Below are positions 42,689-52,814 of a stretch of 64,000 nucleotides of DNA, in pieces. The position numbers and the translations under genes are program-made. The DNA is from UBA1494_A sp963973975. Lineage in GTDB: Bacteria > Bacteroidota > Bacteroidia > Flavobacteriales_E > Vicingaceae. Below the pieces are notes generated by a model that worked only from the letters and a program-made list of their open reading frames with translations, was not told the origin of the DNA and searched no databases. The stretch spans positions 31,046 to 95,045 of the forward strand of contig CAXBCF010000013.1 of the NCBI GenBank assembly GCA_963973975.1. The letters run 5' to 3'. Within the stretch, counting starts at the first letter, position 1. Every line of letters starts with the position of its first letter.

Positions 42689-44812
42689 ATGAAAAGATTA
42701 CTTATTTATCTTTTTTTATTATTTACCGTCGCAAGTACACAGCTCTTTGGGCAAAATATTTCTATAAATACCAATGGAGCAACACCTGATAATTCAGCTA
42801 TGTTGGATATTACCTCAACTGATAGAGGATTATTAATTCCTAGAATGACTGCTGCACAACGATTGGCGATTACAAGTCCTGCTAATGGCTTAATGGTCTT
42901 TCAAACTGATGTTCCAAGGGGAATCTATGCCTATTTTGCCGCTAACACAGTTTGGACACGCTTAACGCTCGACAGTACATTAAATCTTGAACGTGTACTT
43001 TTAGGAGGAAATGATGCTGCAAATAACCGGATTGTAAACCTTTCAAGAGTTGGTGTTGGAACTACTACTCCAGTATCTGAAATTCACGTTGTTAGAAATC
43101 AAGCAGCTAGCAATAATGATGGGGCATTTATTGATATTCAAAATAATTCGGGGCTAAATAATAGTTTAGCCGGACTTCGGTTTAAAGTTAACACCACCAC
43201 TACTAATATTAGATATACTTCCGCTATATTTCATCGTTGGGTTCAACCGGACACTCGTCAACTAAATTTTGCCATTAAAGATAATTCTACCACTGCAAAC
43301 GTTGATACCAATGATATTAAAATGACCATTAGTGATAATGGAAATGTCGGTATTGGAACAACAGTTCCCGCTAGCAGGTTAACGGTTTCACAGAATACTT
43401 TTGGACCTATAATGGGTCTTGAATCAGGAGGCTCAAATACGTTAATGAACTTTATTAATTCTGGAACTAATTCGGCTAATTGGACTTTTGGCTATCTGGG
43501 AAATACAGGAGTAAATCCTGGGTTTATGACTTTTCTTAGAGCAGGTGTGCATAGAATGTCTATTACAAATGATGGTAACGTAGGCATAGGAATAACTAAT
43601 CCAAGTCGCCAGCTTCACGTTAATTCAACCGGAACATTAAGTTTAAGTTCGTTCACTACGTCAGCTACGGGGACTTCAACTTCTGATGGGTTATTACTGG
43701 GCTACATTGATGCGGTTGGTGCTACTATCTTTAATTACGAGAATACCAGCTTAGCTTTTGGAACCAATAATGCTTACCAAATGTGGCTTGATCCATCAGG
43801 TAATTTGGGTGTTGGTGCAGCAAGCCCTCTTGATAAATTAGAAGTATTTAATGCAGGAAATGTAAGGGTAAGAACTAGAACCACAACAAATGGCTTTTCA
43901 GGATTGGTTGCTCAAAATTCTTTAGGAGAGTATTTCGTTGGAGTTCAAGGTGCCGCAGATCCTTTCCCAGGTGAATTTCAGATTTTTCAAAATGCTCCTT
44001 CATCGGGTCAGAGAATGGTAATTGATAATGGTGGGAATATGGGTGTTGGAATATCAAATCCCATCGCCCGTTTGCATCTTGGTTCAGCTGCTACGGTCAC
44101 TTCAATAATAGAAAGTTCAGCTACAGCAGGAACATGGTTGGCCTTAAGAAATTCTTCAGTTGGAGGGCAGTACCATCAAATCATTTCAACTGGTTCAACA
44201 AATGGAGAAGGGCCAGGGAAAATGTTGTTTGGATACGGAACTGCTGCTGGACTTGTTAATGGAATTGCTATGACAATTCAAGATAGAAGAATTGGAATTG
44301 GCACTTCAAATCCGGGAAATGACCTGCATATTGACCAATCAAACGCTAGTTTGAATAGTACTGGTGGTATGCGTTATTCATTTTCAGGGACTTTTTGGAG
44401 ATTATACTACAGCGGAATACATTTTAGTTTTGAAGATGATGCAACTCGTGTTGCTTACATAGAGGGAACTACGGGGAATTATGTTCAACCATCTGATGCA
44501 AATTTAAAAGCTGATATCAAATTATTAGGACCTGTTATTGAGAAAGTTAAATCACTTAGACCAGTAACATATAATTATAAAGTATTTGGAAATCAAGCTA
44601 TAGCAACAACAGGATTTATTGCCCAAGAAATAAATCAAATACTACCCTCATTAGTTAAATATGGAGAAAATGGAGAATTAGGATTGGCGTATTCTGAGTT
44701 TAGTGTTATTGCTATCAAAGCAATTCAAGAACAACAAGAAATTATTGAAAAGCTAGAGAAACAAATGAACGAATTACAACAAGAAATTAATCTTTTGAAA
44801 AGTGAAAAATAG
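42689..44812 (+). CDS. tail-fibre-like surface protein with a peptidase S74 chaperone domain
   Basis: 707 residues: signal peptide (YLFLLFTVASTQLFGQ), then the domain ISINTNGATPDNSAMLDITS..GLLIPRMTAAQRLAI that is shared with the next two genes. The body carries repeated NGNVGIGTT(V)PAS-type units. The last 110 residues form a peptidase S74 / intramolecular chaperone domain: PSDANLKADIKLLGP (Ser-Asp-x-x-x-Lys, the family's Ser/Lys dyad), LRPVTYNYK, TTGFIAQEINQILPSLV, and a terminal coiled coil (EQQEIIEKLEKQMNELQQE). In phage tail spikes this domain trimerises the fibre and then cuts itself off. It is 34 bp after the previous gene and overlaps the next by 11 bases. Confidence 0.85.
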   Translation: MKRLLIYLFLLFTVASTQLFGQNISINTNGATPDNSAMLDITSTDRGLLIPRMTAAQRLAITSPANGLMVFQTDVPRGIYAYFAANTVWTRLTLDSTLNLERVLLGGNDAANNRIVNLSRVGVGTTTPVSEIHVVRNQAASNNDGAFIDIQNNSGLNNSLAGLRFKVNTTTTNIRYTSAIFHRWVQPDTRQLNFAIKDNSTTANVDTNDIKMTISDNGNVGIGTTVPASRLTVSQNTFGPIMGLESGGSNTLMNFINSGTNSANWTFGYLGNTGVNPGFMTFLRAGVHRMSITNDGNVGIGITNPSRQLHVNSTGTLSLSSFTTSATGTSTSDGLLLGYIDAVGATIFNYENTSLAFGTNNAYQMWLDPSGNLGVGAASPLDKLEVFNAGNVRVRTRTTTNGFSGLVAQNSLGEYFVGVQGAADPFPGEFQIFQNAPSSGQRMVIDNGGNMGVGISNPIARLHLGSAATVTSIIESSATAGTWLALRNSSVGGQYHQIISTGSTNGEGPGKMLFGYGTAAGLVNGIAMTIQDRRIGIGTSNPGNDLHIDQSNASLNSTGGMRYSFSGTFWRLYYSGIHFSFEDDATRVAYIEGTTGNYVQPSDANLKADIKLLGPVIEKVKSLRPVTYNYKVFGNQAIATTGFIAQEINQILPSLVKYGENGELGLAYSEFSVIAIKAIQEQQEIIEKLEKQMNELQQEINLLKSEK

Positions 44813-47800
44813 AGGACACAGGTTAGAAAGAATAGTCATTTTATTCATACTTTTTGCATTTGGAAATATACTTAATGCACAAAATATTTCAATCAATGCA
44901 AATGGAGCGGCACCCGATAATTCGGCTATGTTGGATGTTTCATCAAACAACAGAGGAATATTAATTCCTAGAATGACATTGATACAGCGAAACGCAATCA
45001 CTAATCCGGCAACTGGTTTATTAATTTATCAAACAGATAATGACTCCGGGTTTTATTTTAATCGTGGCACTTCGACTCTTCCAAGTTGGTCTAAAGTGGC
45101 AATTAGCAATGAACCTATTTCCATTATTCAAGACCTAGACGGAAATACAAAAATTGAAGTAGAACAAAATCCTAACGAGGATTTGATTCGATTTGGAGTC
45201 GGTGGCACTGAATTTTTTATAATCGACTCTGCTCGATTTGAGATACTAAATACCAACAACAATATCTTTATTGGAGAGAATTCAGGGCAAAATTTTAATT
45301 ATTTAAACAATTCAGCTGAGCCAAACTTAGCGATAGGTCCCTATGCTTTAGAATTAGTAACTACAGGGAACAAAAATGTCGCAATAGGCTATCAGGCGCT
45401 GCAATTTAACAGAATAGGAGGGGATAATACTGCTGTTGGTTTAGGTGCAGCTAGAAACAACGATGATGGATCTTTAAATACTGCTATTGGGGCATATTCG
45501 ATTTTTAATAATATTTCAGGAAGTTTAAACACCGCCGTTGGAAGGTATAGTCTTTATAACATGAATGGAGGAACTGGGAATACAGTTATGGGTGAATTCG
45601 CAGCTTCAGCATTAACATTAGGAGATGCAAACACAATTATTGGAAATAACAGCATGATTGATAATCTTACTGGCTCAAATAATACTGTTTTAGGCGCGGA
45701 AGCAGGACGTCAAAACCTTGGTGGGGGAAATGTTTTTTTAGGTTATGCAGCTGGGTATAGTGCTTCTGGGTCAAATAAGTTATACATTGAAAACTCAATT
45801 TCTAATAACCCCTTAATATATGGTGATTTTGCGAATGATAGCATTATTATAAATGGAGCTTTTAGTATCGGTAGAAACTACACTTTCCCTTCTGTTGATG
45901 GAGCTCCGAACCAAGTATTGCAAACAAATGGAGCTGGAAATTTAAATTGGGCAAATATTTCTGGCGATAACCTCGGAAATCACATTGCAACAACAAATAT
46001 TGAATTAAATGGCAACTATCTTTCAGGAGATGGTGATAATGAAGGAGTTTTTGTTGACAATGTTGGTAATGTGGGGGTTGGAACTGCTACGCCGTCTGCT
46101 AAAATTGACGTTGTCGATAACGTAGAAATTTTTTCGATAAACATCACCAATTCTACCAATTCAACTTCAGATAAAAAAGGAATTTTTTCTACTGTAACAG
46201 GCGGTGGATTAGGAAATAATTATGGTCTTTATGGAGAAGCTAGTGCGGCAACTGTTGATAAATTTGGCGTTTATGGATCAGCTACTGGTGCTGGAGGAAC
46301 TAAGTATGGAATTTATGGAAATGCCCAAGGTGCAGGCACCAACTGGGCAGGTTACTTTGAAAATGGAAATGTTTTAATTGAAAATCGACTTGGAATAGGC
46401 ATAGCGCCCACTAACGCTATAAGCGTTGCTGGAAATATCGATGCAGATACTGCTTTTATGGATATAGTTCAAACAGATTCAATATGGATTGCAGGTCTAC
46501 AATTTCCTAATCCAACAGTTGCTGACTCAGGTGACGTTTTATCTTTTAATGGAACTAACATGACTTGGTCAAGTGTATCGGGAGATAACCTCGGGAATCA
46601 TATCGCAACATCAAATATTGAATTGAATGGTAACTACCTTTCAGGAGATGGAGACAATGAAGGAATTTTTATAGACAATTTAGGAAATATAGGTATTGGA
46701 AGTGCTACACCTTCATCACGATTAACTATTAACACAGTTGGAGGAGCGGAAATTGAATTTACTGGGATATCAAATGCGGATATTATCTCTTCCACTCAAT
46801 TAAATATTATTTCTTCGGCAACTACTTTTATTGATGCAAGTGAAATTATATTTAGAACAAATTTAACTGAACGTTTGAGAATACTAAACAATGGAAATGT
46901 AGGAATTGGTACTTCTACACCCGCCAACAGACTCGAAGTCATAGGCGATGCGGTTAAATTCGATTCTGTAATCATCGTAAATGGAGCTCAAGCTGGCTAT
47001 GTGCTTACCGCCGCAGATGCTACAGGTGCTGCCAGTTGGCAACCACGCGGAGGAGCCATAGACCTAGACAGTCTTACAGATGTTTCCCTCACTGCCCCTG
47101 TCACCAATAACTTTCTTCGATACAACGGTATAAATTGGATTAATACTTCTTCAATTTTTCCTATCAATGAAACCGTGTCTGCTGGTGGCACGCAATTCCA
47201 ACTAAATCATACTGGTTTGGGTAACACCTTCCGTGTAACTAATACCAGTCCTTTTGCCAATGATTATGTAATCAGTGCTGAAGCTCTGGGCGATGCCATT
47301 GCCGGTTATTTTGTAAATAATCAAGGAACAGCTACTAATCAGGCGCTTTACACACATACACAGGGTTCTGGTCCAGCTTTGGTAGGATTGGGTTTGGGCA
47401 CAACCTCAAGTGCGGCACGTTTTGCCAATACCAATGCGGGAAATGCACAAGCAACTCTTATTCTTGAAAACGCAGGTTCGGGCTTAGGGCTGAATGTTAT
47501 ATCTGGTGGTGTGCAAATCAATGAACTCGGCGGTGGAGGTCAGAAAATGGTTGTCGTTGATAACAACGGATTACTGGATACACTAGATATCCCAACTTCC
47601 AATTCCTGGGCTTTGAACGGAAACTCCGGAACGGTGGACGGCACCAATTTCATGGGAACTACGGATAATACTCCGTTAAATTTTAGAGTCAATAATATCC
47701 CTGCCGGCAGAATAGATCATATTCAATTTAATGCAGCCTTTGGTAGATCAACCTTACAAGCCAATACTATCGGTCTGCATAACACCGCCGTAGGTAATAA

Positions 47801-49352
47801 TGCCATGATTGTAAACTCAACGGGATCCCGAAATTCTGCATTTGGCAGTCAGGCATTGCAAAACGGAAATAGTGATAATAACGTGGCCATAGGATTTAGA
47901 TCCTTGATAGCTTCAACTGGAGGAAATAATACTGCTCTGGGATTTCAATCAGGAAATATGATTACAACAGGAAGTTTGAACACTTTCATTGGTTATGATG
48001 CTGATGCAAGTTCAAATAATCTGATAAATGCAACCGCAATTGGAGCTAATGCATCTGTAGCTATTGATAGTGCACTAGTTCTTGGAAACAATGCCAATGT
48101 GGGAATTGGAACCTCAAGTCCACATGCTCCACTTCAATTTGCTAACGCTAATGCCAATAGAAAAATAGTCTTATTCGAAGGAGCCGATAATGATCATGAA
48201 TTTTTTGGTTTTGGAATAAATGGCGGAATTTTAAGATATCAGGTAAATGCACCAGGGAATCATGTTTTCTACACATCTTCTTCTCCAACAACAAGTACGG
48301 AACTTATGAGAATTGGTGGAAATGGAAATGTCGGTATCGGAACAAGTGCACCAATAGGGAAACTAGAAGTTGCTGGAGACGGAAGTCTAATTGGAGGATT
48401 GCGTGTTTCAGGAACTACTGCAGCAACAGTTGGATCTAGTATATACCTTGATGCTGCTGCAAAAGATTGGACAATTACTGCAACCAATACATCATCAGGT
48501 GCAGGGACAGACAAATTGGTTTTCAGGGATTATTCCTTAGCACAAGATCGCATGACAATTGACGGGTCGGGAAATGTGGGCATAGGAACAACCAATCCAA
48601 ACACAAGACTACAAGTTCATGCAACATCAGGGGCTGGAAATTTACAACTTACCAGTGCTTCAACTGGAATAAACAATACGGATGGATTTTTTCTTACGAA
48701 TGATGGTGGGACAGAATTCTTAATGTGGCAACGAGAAAATGCCAATTGGGGTTTTATAACTCATACAGGAAGTCGAGCTATGACAATCAGTCCGAATTCT
48801 TTTGTTGGTATTGGAACAGCAACACCAACTTCACAATTAGAGGTTGCAGGAGATATTGAAATTCCTGCCGTCAACAATTATACATACAGCACTCCAAAAA
48901 CACATTACCAAAGTTTTGCTCCAACTACTTTTAATTCACTTTTGCCTGATGTTTATGATTTTGGGACATTAAATGCTGCTACTTATTATTCTTACTTTCG
49001 ATCAGGAGGCACAGCTTTTGGCTATGCTACTGTTGAAGTAAATTTGCCTGACGGAGCAGATGTTAGAGAGTTAAGAGGGTGGATTTATGATAATCTTACT
49101 ACAAATCCGGTTAGAGTCCAATTAATGAGACAGCAGCTTGGTTCTGCAGTAACTCAAGTAATGGTTGAGATTGAATCTGATGCGTTGACAGCTTCTGCAG
49201 CGGTTCAAGATCTTGCCAGTAATACCGTAATTAATAATATAATCGATAATGCGAATTATTCCTACTTTTTAATGTTTACCGGACGTCAAAACAGTGCTGA
49301 TAGTAGGTTGTATGGAACAAGAATAACTTATAATGTTACAGTAACCGATTAA
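44802..49352 (+). CDS. giant surface protein with YadA-head-like repeats
   Basis: 1516 residues from a GTG inside the end of the previous gene. Signal peptide (IVILFILFAFGNILNAQ), then the shared NISINANGAAPDNSAMLDVSS..GILIPRMT domain. Residues 170-330 hold YadA-head-like left-handed-helix repeats (NTAIGAYSIFNNISGSLN, NTAVGRYSLYN, NTIIGNNSM, NTVLGAEAG), recurring at 985-1080. Units with GDNLGNHIAT.NIELNGNYLSGDGDNEG occur twice (from about 46580 and 45963). The C-terminal 160 residues (from 48880) form a beta domain shared with the next gene. No S74 or T9SS sorting domain. The segment 46920-47750 is visibly richer in GC than its flanks, suggesting a module of different origin. Confidence 0.8.
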   Translation: MKNRGHRLERIVILFILFAFGNILNAQNISINANGAAPDNSAMLDVSSNNRGILIPRMTLIQRNAITNPATGLLIYQTDNDSGFYFNRGTSTLPSWSKVAISNEPISIIQDLDGNTKIEVEQNPNEDLIRFGVGGTEFFIIDSARFEILNTNNNIFIGENSGQNFNYLNNSAEPNLAIGPYALELVTTGNKNVAIGYQALQFNRIGGDNTAVGLGAARNNDDGSLNTAIGAYSIFNNISGSLNTAVGRYSLYNMNGGTGNTVMGEFAASALTLGDANTIIGNNSMIDNLTGSNNTVLGAEAGRQNLGGGNVFLGYAAGYSASGSNKLYIENSISNNPLIYGDFANDSIIINGAFSIGRNYTFPSVDGAPNQVLQTNGAGNLNWANISGDNLGNHIATTNIELNGNYLSGDGDNEGVFVDNVGNVGVGTATPSAKIDVVDNVEIFSINITNSTNSTSDKKGIFSTVTGGGLGNNYGLYGEASAATVDKFGVYGSATGAGGTKYGIYGNAQGAGTNWAGYFENGNVLIENRLGIGIAPTNAISVAGNIDADTAFMDIVQTDSIWIAGLQFPNPTVADSGDVLSFNGTNMTWSSVSGDNLGNHIATSNIELNGNYLSGDGDNEGIFIDNLGNIGIGSATPSSRLTINTVGGAEIEFTGISNADIISSTQLNIISSATTFIDASEIIFRTNLTERLRILNNGNVGIGTSTPANRLEVIGDAVKFDSVIIVNGAQAGYVLTAADATGAASWQPRGGAIDLDSLTDVSLTAPVTNNFLRYNGINWINTSSIFPINETVSAGGTQFQLNHTGLGNTFRVTNTSPFANDYVISAEALGDAIAGYFVNNQGTATNQALYTHTQGSGPALVGLGLGTTSSAARFANTNAGNAQATLILENAGSGLGLNVISGGVQINELGGGGQKMVVVDNNGLLDTLDIPTSNSWALNGNSGTVDGTNFMGTTDNTPLNFRVNNIPAGRIDHIQFNAAFGRSTLQANTIGLHNTAVGNNAMIVNSTGSRNSAFGSQALQNGNSDNNVAIGFRSLIASTGGNNTALGFQSGNMITTGSLNTFIGYDADASSNNLINATAIGANASVAIDSALVLGNNANVGIGTSSPHAPLQFANANANRKIVLFEGADNDHEFFGFGINGGILRYQVNAPGNHVFYTSSSPTTSTELMRIGGNGNVGIGTSAPIGKLEVAGDGSLIGGLRVSGTTAATVGSSIYLDAAAKDWTITATNTSSGAGTDKLVFRDYSLAQDRMTIDGSGNVGIGTTNPNTRLQVHATSGAGNLQLTSASTGINNTDGFFLTNDGGTEFLMWQRENANWGFITHTGSRAMTISPNSFVGIGTATPTSQLEVAGDIEIPAVNNYTYSTPKTHYQSFAPTTFNSLLPDVYDFGTLNAATYYSYFRSGGTAFGYATVEVNLPDGADVRELRGWIYDNLTTNPVRVQLMRQQLGSAVTQVMVEIESDALTASAAVQDLASNTVINNIIDNANYSYFLMFTGRQNSADSRLYGTRITYNVTVTD

Positions 49353-51103
49353 TGATAAAACTTAAATACATATTACTTCTTATTGCTACATGGCTGTTGA
49401 TAGCAGTCAATTTGGTTGGTCAAAGTATTTCCATAAATGAGAACGGTGCAGATCCGGATAATTCTGCTATGTTGGATGTGACCGCTACTAATAGAGGGGT
49501 GCTCATTCCGAGAATGACAGCAGCACAGCGGTTAGCTATACCAAGCCCTGCCAATGGATTACTAGTTTTTCAAACCGATGTGCCAAGAGGATTTTACGCA
49601 TATTTTGCAGCAAATACTGTTTGGACAAGACTATCCGTGGACACAACACTTAACTTAGAGAGGGTTTTAGCAGGAGGTAAAAATGCAAACAATGATTCTA
49701 TTCTCAATTTAGGTGCTTTAGGCATAGGAATTCCAAATCCCGTTGGCTCTATACAAATAGACTCATTTGCAGTTATACAAGGGAAACCATTTGGTAGTGG
49801 TTTTAGATGGTTCGGCTTTAATGCTTTTCATGATGGAGTAAGTGCTGCACCTGAGCGAATGCATGACGGCAAAGCAGCCATATTTGCACAAGGTGCGGGT
49901 AGAACTACTATTGGTCATTTTGGATTTGGTGTAGCTGGTTCACCATTGGGAAATGCCTTGTCTGCAATTGAAATGAGAGATTCATCTCTCACTCTTTTGG
50001 GTGAAGCGCTAAGTTTTAGAATAAATTTAAGAGGTTTAGTGCTTGCTGATACTTTAATGATTAATAATTTATATAAACTTCCTTCAGTTGATGGAACTGT
50101 AGGACAAGTGATGCTAACAGATGGAATGGGAAACCTATATTGGTCTACTTTAACGGGAGATAATTTTGGAAATCATATCGCTACAACAAACCTTCAATTA
50201 AATGGAAATTACCTTTCAAATGATGGTGACGATGAAGGGATAAAAATTACTAATGATGGAAACGTTGGAATAGGATTGGGAACCTTTGTCCCGCCTGTTT
50301 CTAATCTCCACATTTTTGATAACATTCCTCCAAGTTTAAATGAAGGTACTTTTTTGGATATTCAAAATGCTTCAGCAGGTATTGGAAGTTTAGCAGGGCT
50401 CAGATTTAAAATAAATACATCAACTTCAAATATTCGTTATCAAGCAGCTATTTTCCATAGAATCTATAGCGGTGGTCTTGGAGGATATCAACTGAATTTT
50501 GCAGTTAGAAATAATAGTGTAACAGATGTAGTTGATACTGCTGATATAATTATGACGATAAATGACTTGGGTAGGGTCGGAATAAATACGGTTGATCCAT
50601 TAAATGAATTGGATGTGAGAGGGAATGTTTCTGCTGATAACTATTTGTACAATACTCCTAAACTGAGATCAACTAACATTCCACCTGCTGCTTTTGTCTC
50701 AGTACGGCCTGAATCCTATGAATTAAGTCCTATAGGTGTTATTTTGTATATTAGTATTGGAGGTACAGGTGGTGCAATAGGTTATGCTGCAGCTCCATTA
50801 AACAATATTCCGAATGGTGCTACCATTACAAATATTACTTACGTTTATTATGATAATGACCCTGTAGTAGACCTCTCCATCACAATTAGTAACACGGGGA
50901 ATTTAGCTACTACCTTTACTTCAACGGGATCTTTTACTAGTAGTGGAGCATCTACCACTTATCAAGTTCAGTCTGTTGCTGTTAATTTAACGATGGATTA
51001 TAGGAATAGATATTATAGCGTTTATTTTGAAGGTAGACAAGGGAATGCAAACCTTAGACTAAAAAATGTGATAATTGATTATACCATAACAGAAACAGAT
51101 TAA
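49352..51103 (+). CDS. surface protein paralogue sharing N- and C-terminal domains with the previous gene
   Basis: 583 residues; its ATG overlaps the preceding stop by one base (TAATG), so translation is coupled. Signal peptide (LLLIATWLLIAVNLVGQ), then SISINENGADPDNSAMLDVTA..GVLIPRMTAAQRLAIPSP, nearly the same as in the gene at 42689, including DVPRGFYAYFAANTVWTRL. One GDNFGNHIATTNLQLNGNYL unit matches those in the 1516-residue protein. The C-terminal 165 residues (from YNTPKLRSTNI to LKNVIIDYTITETD) match that protein's end. It looks like a shortened version of the giant protein. Surface location is inferred. Confidence 0.78.
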   Translation: MIKLKYILLLIATWLLIAVNLVGQSISINENGADPDNSAMLDVTATNRGVLIPRMTAAQRLAIPSPANGLLVFQTDVPRGFYAYFAANTVWTRLSVDTTLNLERVLAGGKNANNDSILNLGALGIGIPNPVGSIQIDSFAVIQGKPFGSGFRWFGFNAFHDGVSAAPERMHDGKAAIFAQGAGRTTIGHFGFGVAGSPLGNALSAIEMRDSSLTLLGEALSFRINLRGLVLADTLMINNLYKLPSVDGTVGQVMLTDGMGNLYWSTLTGDNFGNHIATTNLQLNGNYLSNDGDDEGIKITNDGNVGIGLGTFVPPVSNLHIFDNIPPSLNEGTFLDIQNASAGIGSLAGLRFKINTSTSNIRYQAAIFHRIYSGGLGGYQLNFAVRNNSVTDVVDTADIIMTINDLGRVGINTVDPLNELDVRGNVSADNYLYNTPKLRSTNIPPAAFVSVRPESYELSPIGVILYISIGGTGGAIGYAAAPLNNIPNGATITNITYVYYDNDPVVDLSITISNTGNLATTFTSTGSFTSSGASTTYQVQSVAVNLTMDYRNRYYSVYFEGRQGNANLRLKNVIIDYTITETD

Positions 51104-51134
51104 TGAAAATACAATAGTTCATATACTTGAATTT

Positions 51135-51878
51135 ATGAAGAAAATTTTAAAATATAGTTTAGTTTTTATTTGTTGTACTTTGCCAACATTGCTGTCTGCG
51201 CAGGTTCAATTAGAGCGTCAAGTTATTGGTTCTGCAGGTTCAGAATCAAATTCTGCAAATCTAAAAGTAGCTGCTACAGTTGGCGAGGTGAGCGTTGAAA
51301 CGGTTACTGGTGGAACTGTTATTTATACACAGGGATTCCAGCAACCCTTTAGTTCAGATACAATTCGAATTGTCCTTTCTGTTACTGATGCAAGTTGTGT
51401 TGGAAGAGATAACGGAAATGCTCAAATTGACTCTATATTTGGTTGCGCAACTCCTTATACGATTAACTGGTCGGCTGGGAGAGTTTTAGCGGATGGATTT
51501 TCAACCTTTGGATTGGCTCCAGGAGATTATACTGTTCAAGTAGTTTCAAGTGATGGTTGTGAAAATATTTTACCTTTTACAGTTGGATTAGTATCAACTG
51601 AATCTTGTGTGTTACAGTTTTTTAGTGGTATTTCTCCTAATAATGATGGATTAAACGATACTTGGATTATTCAAAATATAGAGGCTTATGCAGAGAATAA
51701 AGTCACTATTTTCAATAGACTTGGAAATAGTGTCTTTAAAGGGAAGAACTATAATAATCAGGATGTTGTTTGGAAAGGTGATAATTTAAGTGGAGCTATT
51801 TTACCTTCAGGAACTTATTTCTTCATTTTTGAATCCGGAGATTTTATTGAAAAAGGATGGATTGAATTAACAAGATAG
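51135..51878 (+). CDS. T9SS type B sorted SprB-like surface protein
   Basis: 247 residues with a signal peptide (YSLVFICCTLPTLLSAQ). An N-terminal domain (QVQLERQVIGSAGSESN..LKVAATVGEVSVETV..GFQQP) is followed by one SprB-type Ig-like repeat (ASCVGRDNGNAQIDSIFGCATPYTINWS ... VQVVSSDGCEN). The C-terminal 85 residues form the gliding-motility-associated/T9SS type B sorting domain: FFSGISPNNDGLNDTWIIQNI ... VTIFNRLGNSVFKG ... GTYFFIFESG. Type B cargoes such as SprB are usually paired with a PorP/SprF protein, and one starts 3 bases downstream here. Confidence 0.9.
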   Translation: MKKILKYSLVFICCTLPTLLSAQVQLERQVIGSAGSESNSANLKVAATVGEVSVETVTGGTVIYTQGFQQPFSSDTIRIVLSVTDASCVGRDNGNAQIDSIFGCATPYTINWSAGRVLADGFSTFGLAPGDYTVQVVSSDGCENILPFTVGLVSTESCVLQFFSGISPNNDGLNDTWIIQNIEAYAENKVTIFNRLGNSVFKGKNYNNQDVVWKGDNLSGAILPSGTYFFIFESGDFIEKGWIELTR

Positions 51879-51881
51879 AAT

Positions 51882-52811
51882 ATGAAATTTAAAAGTTATT
51901 TTGGTTTATTACTATTGATTTTACCTTTTTGGGCATCTGCGCAACAGGATCCGCAGTTTAATCAATACTTTTTCAACCCCTTAAGTGTAAATCCTGCTTA
52001 TGCAGGGTCTAGAGGTACTTTAAGTGCTGTTGCAATTCATCGCAGCCAGTGGGTTGGTTTTGATGGTGCACCCTCAACTCAAGCATTCGCGATTCATTCC
52101 CCTACTTCCAATAAAAAAATGGGTTTAGGTTTACAAATAATGAATGATCAAATTGGACCAAAAAATACTACATCGATTTCTGGAGTTTATGCTTACAAAA
52201 TTAGATTGGGAAAGGGAAAATTAGGGTTTGGTTTAAGAGCTAGTCTTTACAACTACTCTTTTGATTGGAATAAAGTTACTTATGCAGATGGCACAAATTT
52301 CAATGGAATTCCAAGAGGTACAGAAACATTAATGACTCCTTCATTTGATTTTGGTATGTACTATAATGACAACAGGAATTATATAGGATTTGAGTTAACA
52401 CACCTAAATCAAGGTAAATTAGGTGTTCAAGCTGATAATATTAACCTTGAAAATACATCGAGACAAGAGGCTCAATTAGTTTTTACTGCTGGAAGAGCAT
52501 TTCGTATTAATCGAAATGTTACTTTTAGACCCTCATTACTTGCAAAAACTGTAAATAACATGCCTGCTTTCTTAGATTTAAATGCCAGTGTATTACTTAA
52601 GGAAAAACTTTGGTTGGGCATGTCCTACAGAAGAGGTTATGGAGCTGTTGCAATAGTTGAGTACAATCTTTCACCATTGTTTAGAATAGGTTATTCTTAT
52701 GATATTTCTACAACTGCGTTAGGAATACAAAATGGAGGGTCACACGAAATTTTTATTGGGTATGATCTAAATTTGTTTAAATCAAAAATTATTTCACCGA
52801 GGTATTTTTAA
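51882..52811 (+). CDS. PorP/SprF family type IX secretion membrane protein
   Basis: 309 residues. Signal peptide (LLLLILPFWASAQ), then QDPQFNQYFFNPLSVNPAYAGSRGTLSAVAIHRSQWVGFDGAPSTQ, the defining PorP/SprF opening, and an outer-membrane beta-barrel to the end (ALGIQNGGSHEIFIGYDLNLF). SprF-type proteins are needed for export and anchoring of type B cargo; the cargo is encoded 3 bases upstream. This makes the pair a self-contained cargo/anchor module. Confidence 0.93.
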   Translation: MKFKSYFGLLLLILPFWASAQQDPQFNQYFFNPLSVNPAYAGSRGTLSAVAIHRSQWVGFDGAPSTQAFAIHSPTSNKKMGLGLQIMNDQIGPKNTTSISGVYAYKIRLGKGKLGFGLRASLYNYSFDWNKVTYADGTNFNGIPRGTETLMTPSFDFGMYYNDNRNYIGFELTHLNQGKLGVQADNINLENTSRQEAQLVFTAGRAFRINRNVTFRPSLLAKTVNNMPAFLDLNASVLLKEKLWLGMSYRRGYGAVAIVEYNLSPLFRIGYSYDISTTALGIQNGGSHEIFIGYDLNLFKSKIISPRYF

Positions 52812-52814
52812 GTC

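Noticed and set aside
42689..51103. Tail-fibre-like and S74 domains as signs of a prophage
   Set aside because: All proteins have signal peptides, there are no capsid, terminase, integrase or lysis genes, and T9SS genes follow in the same operon.
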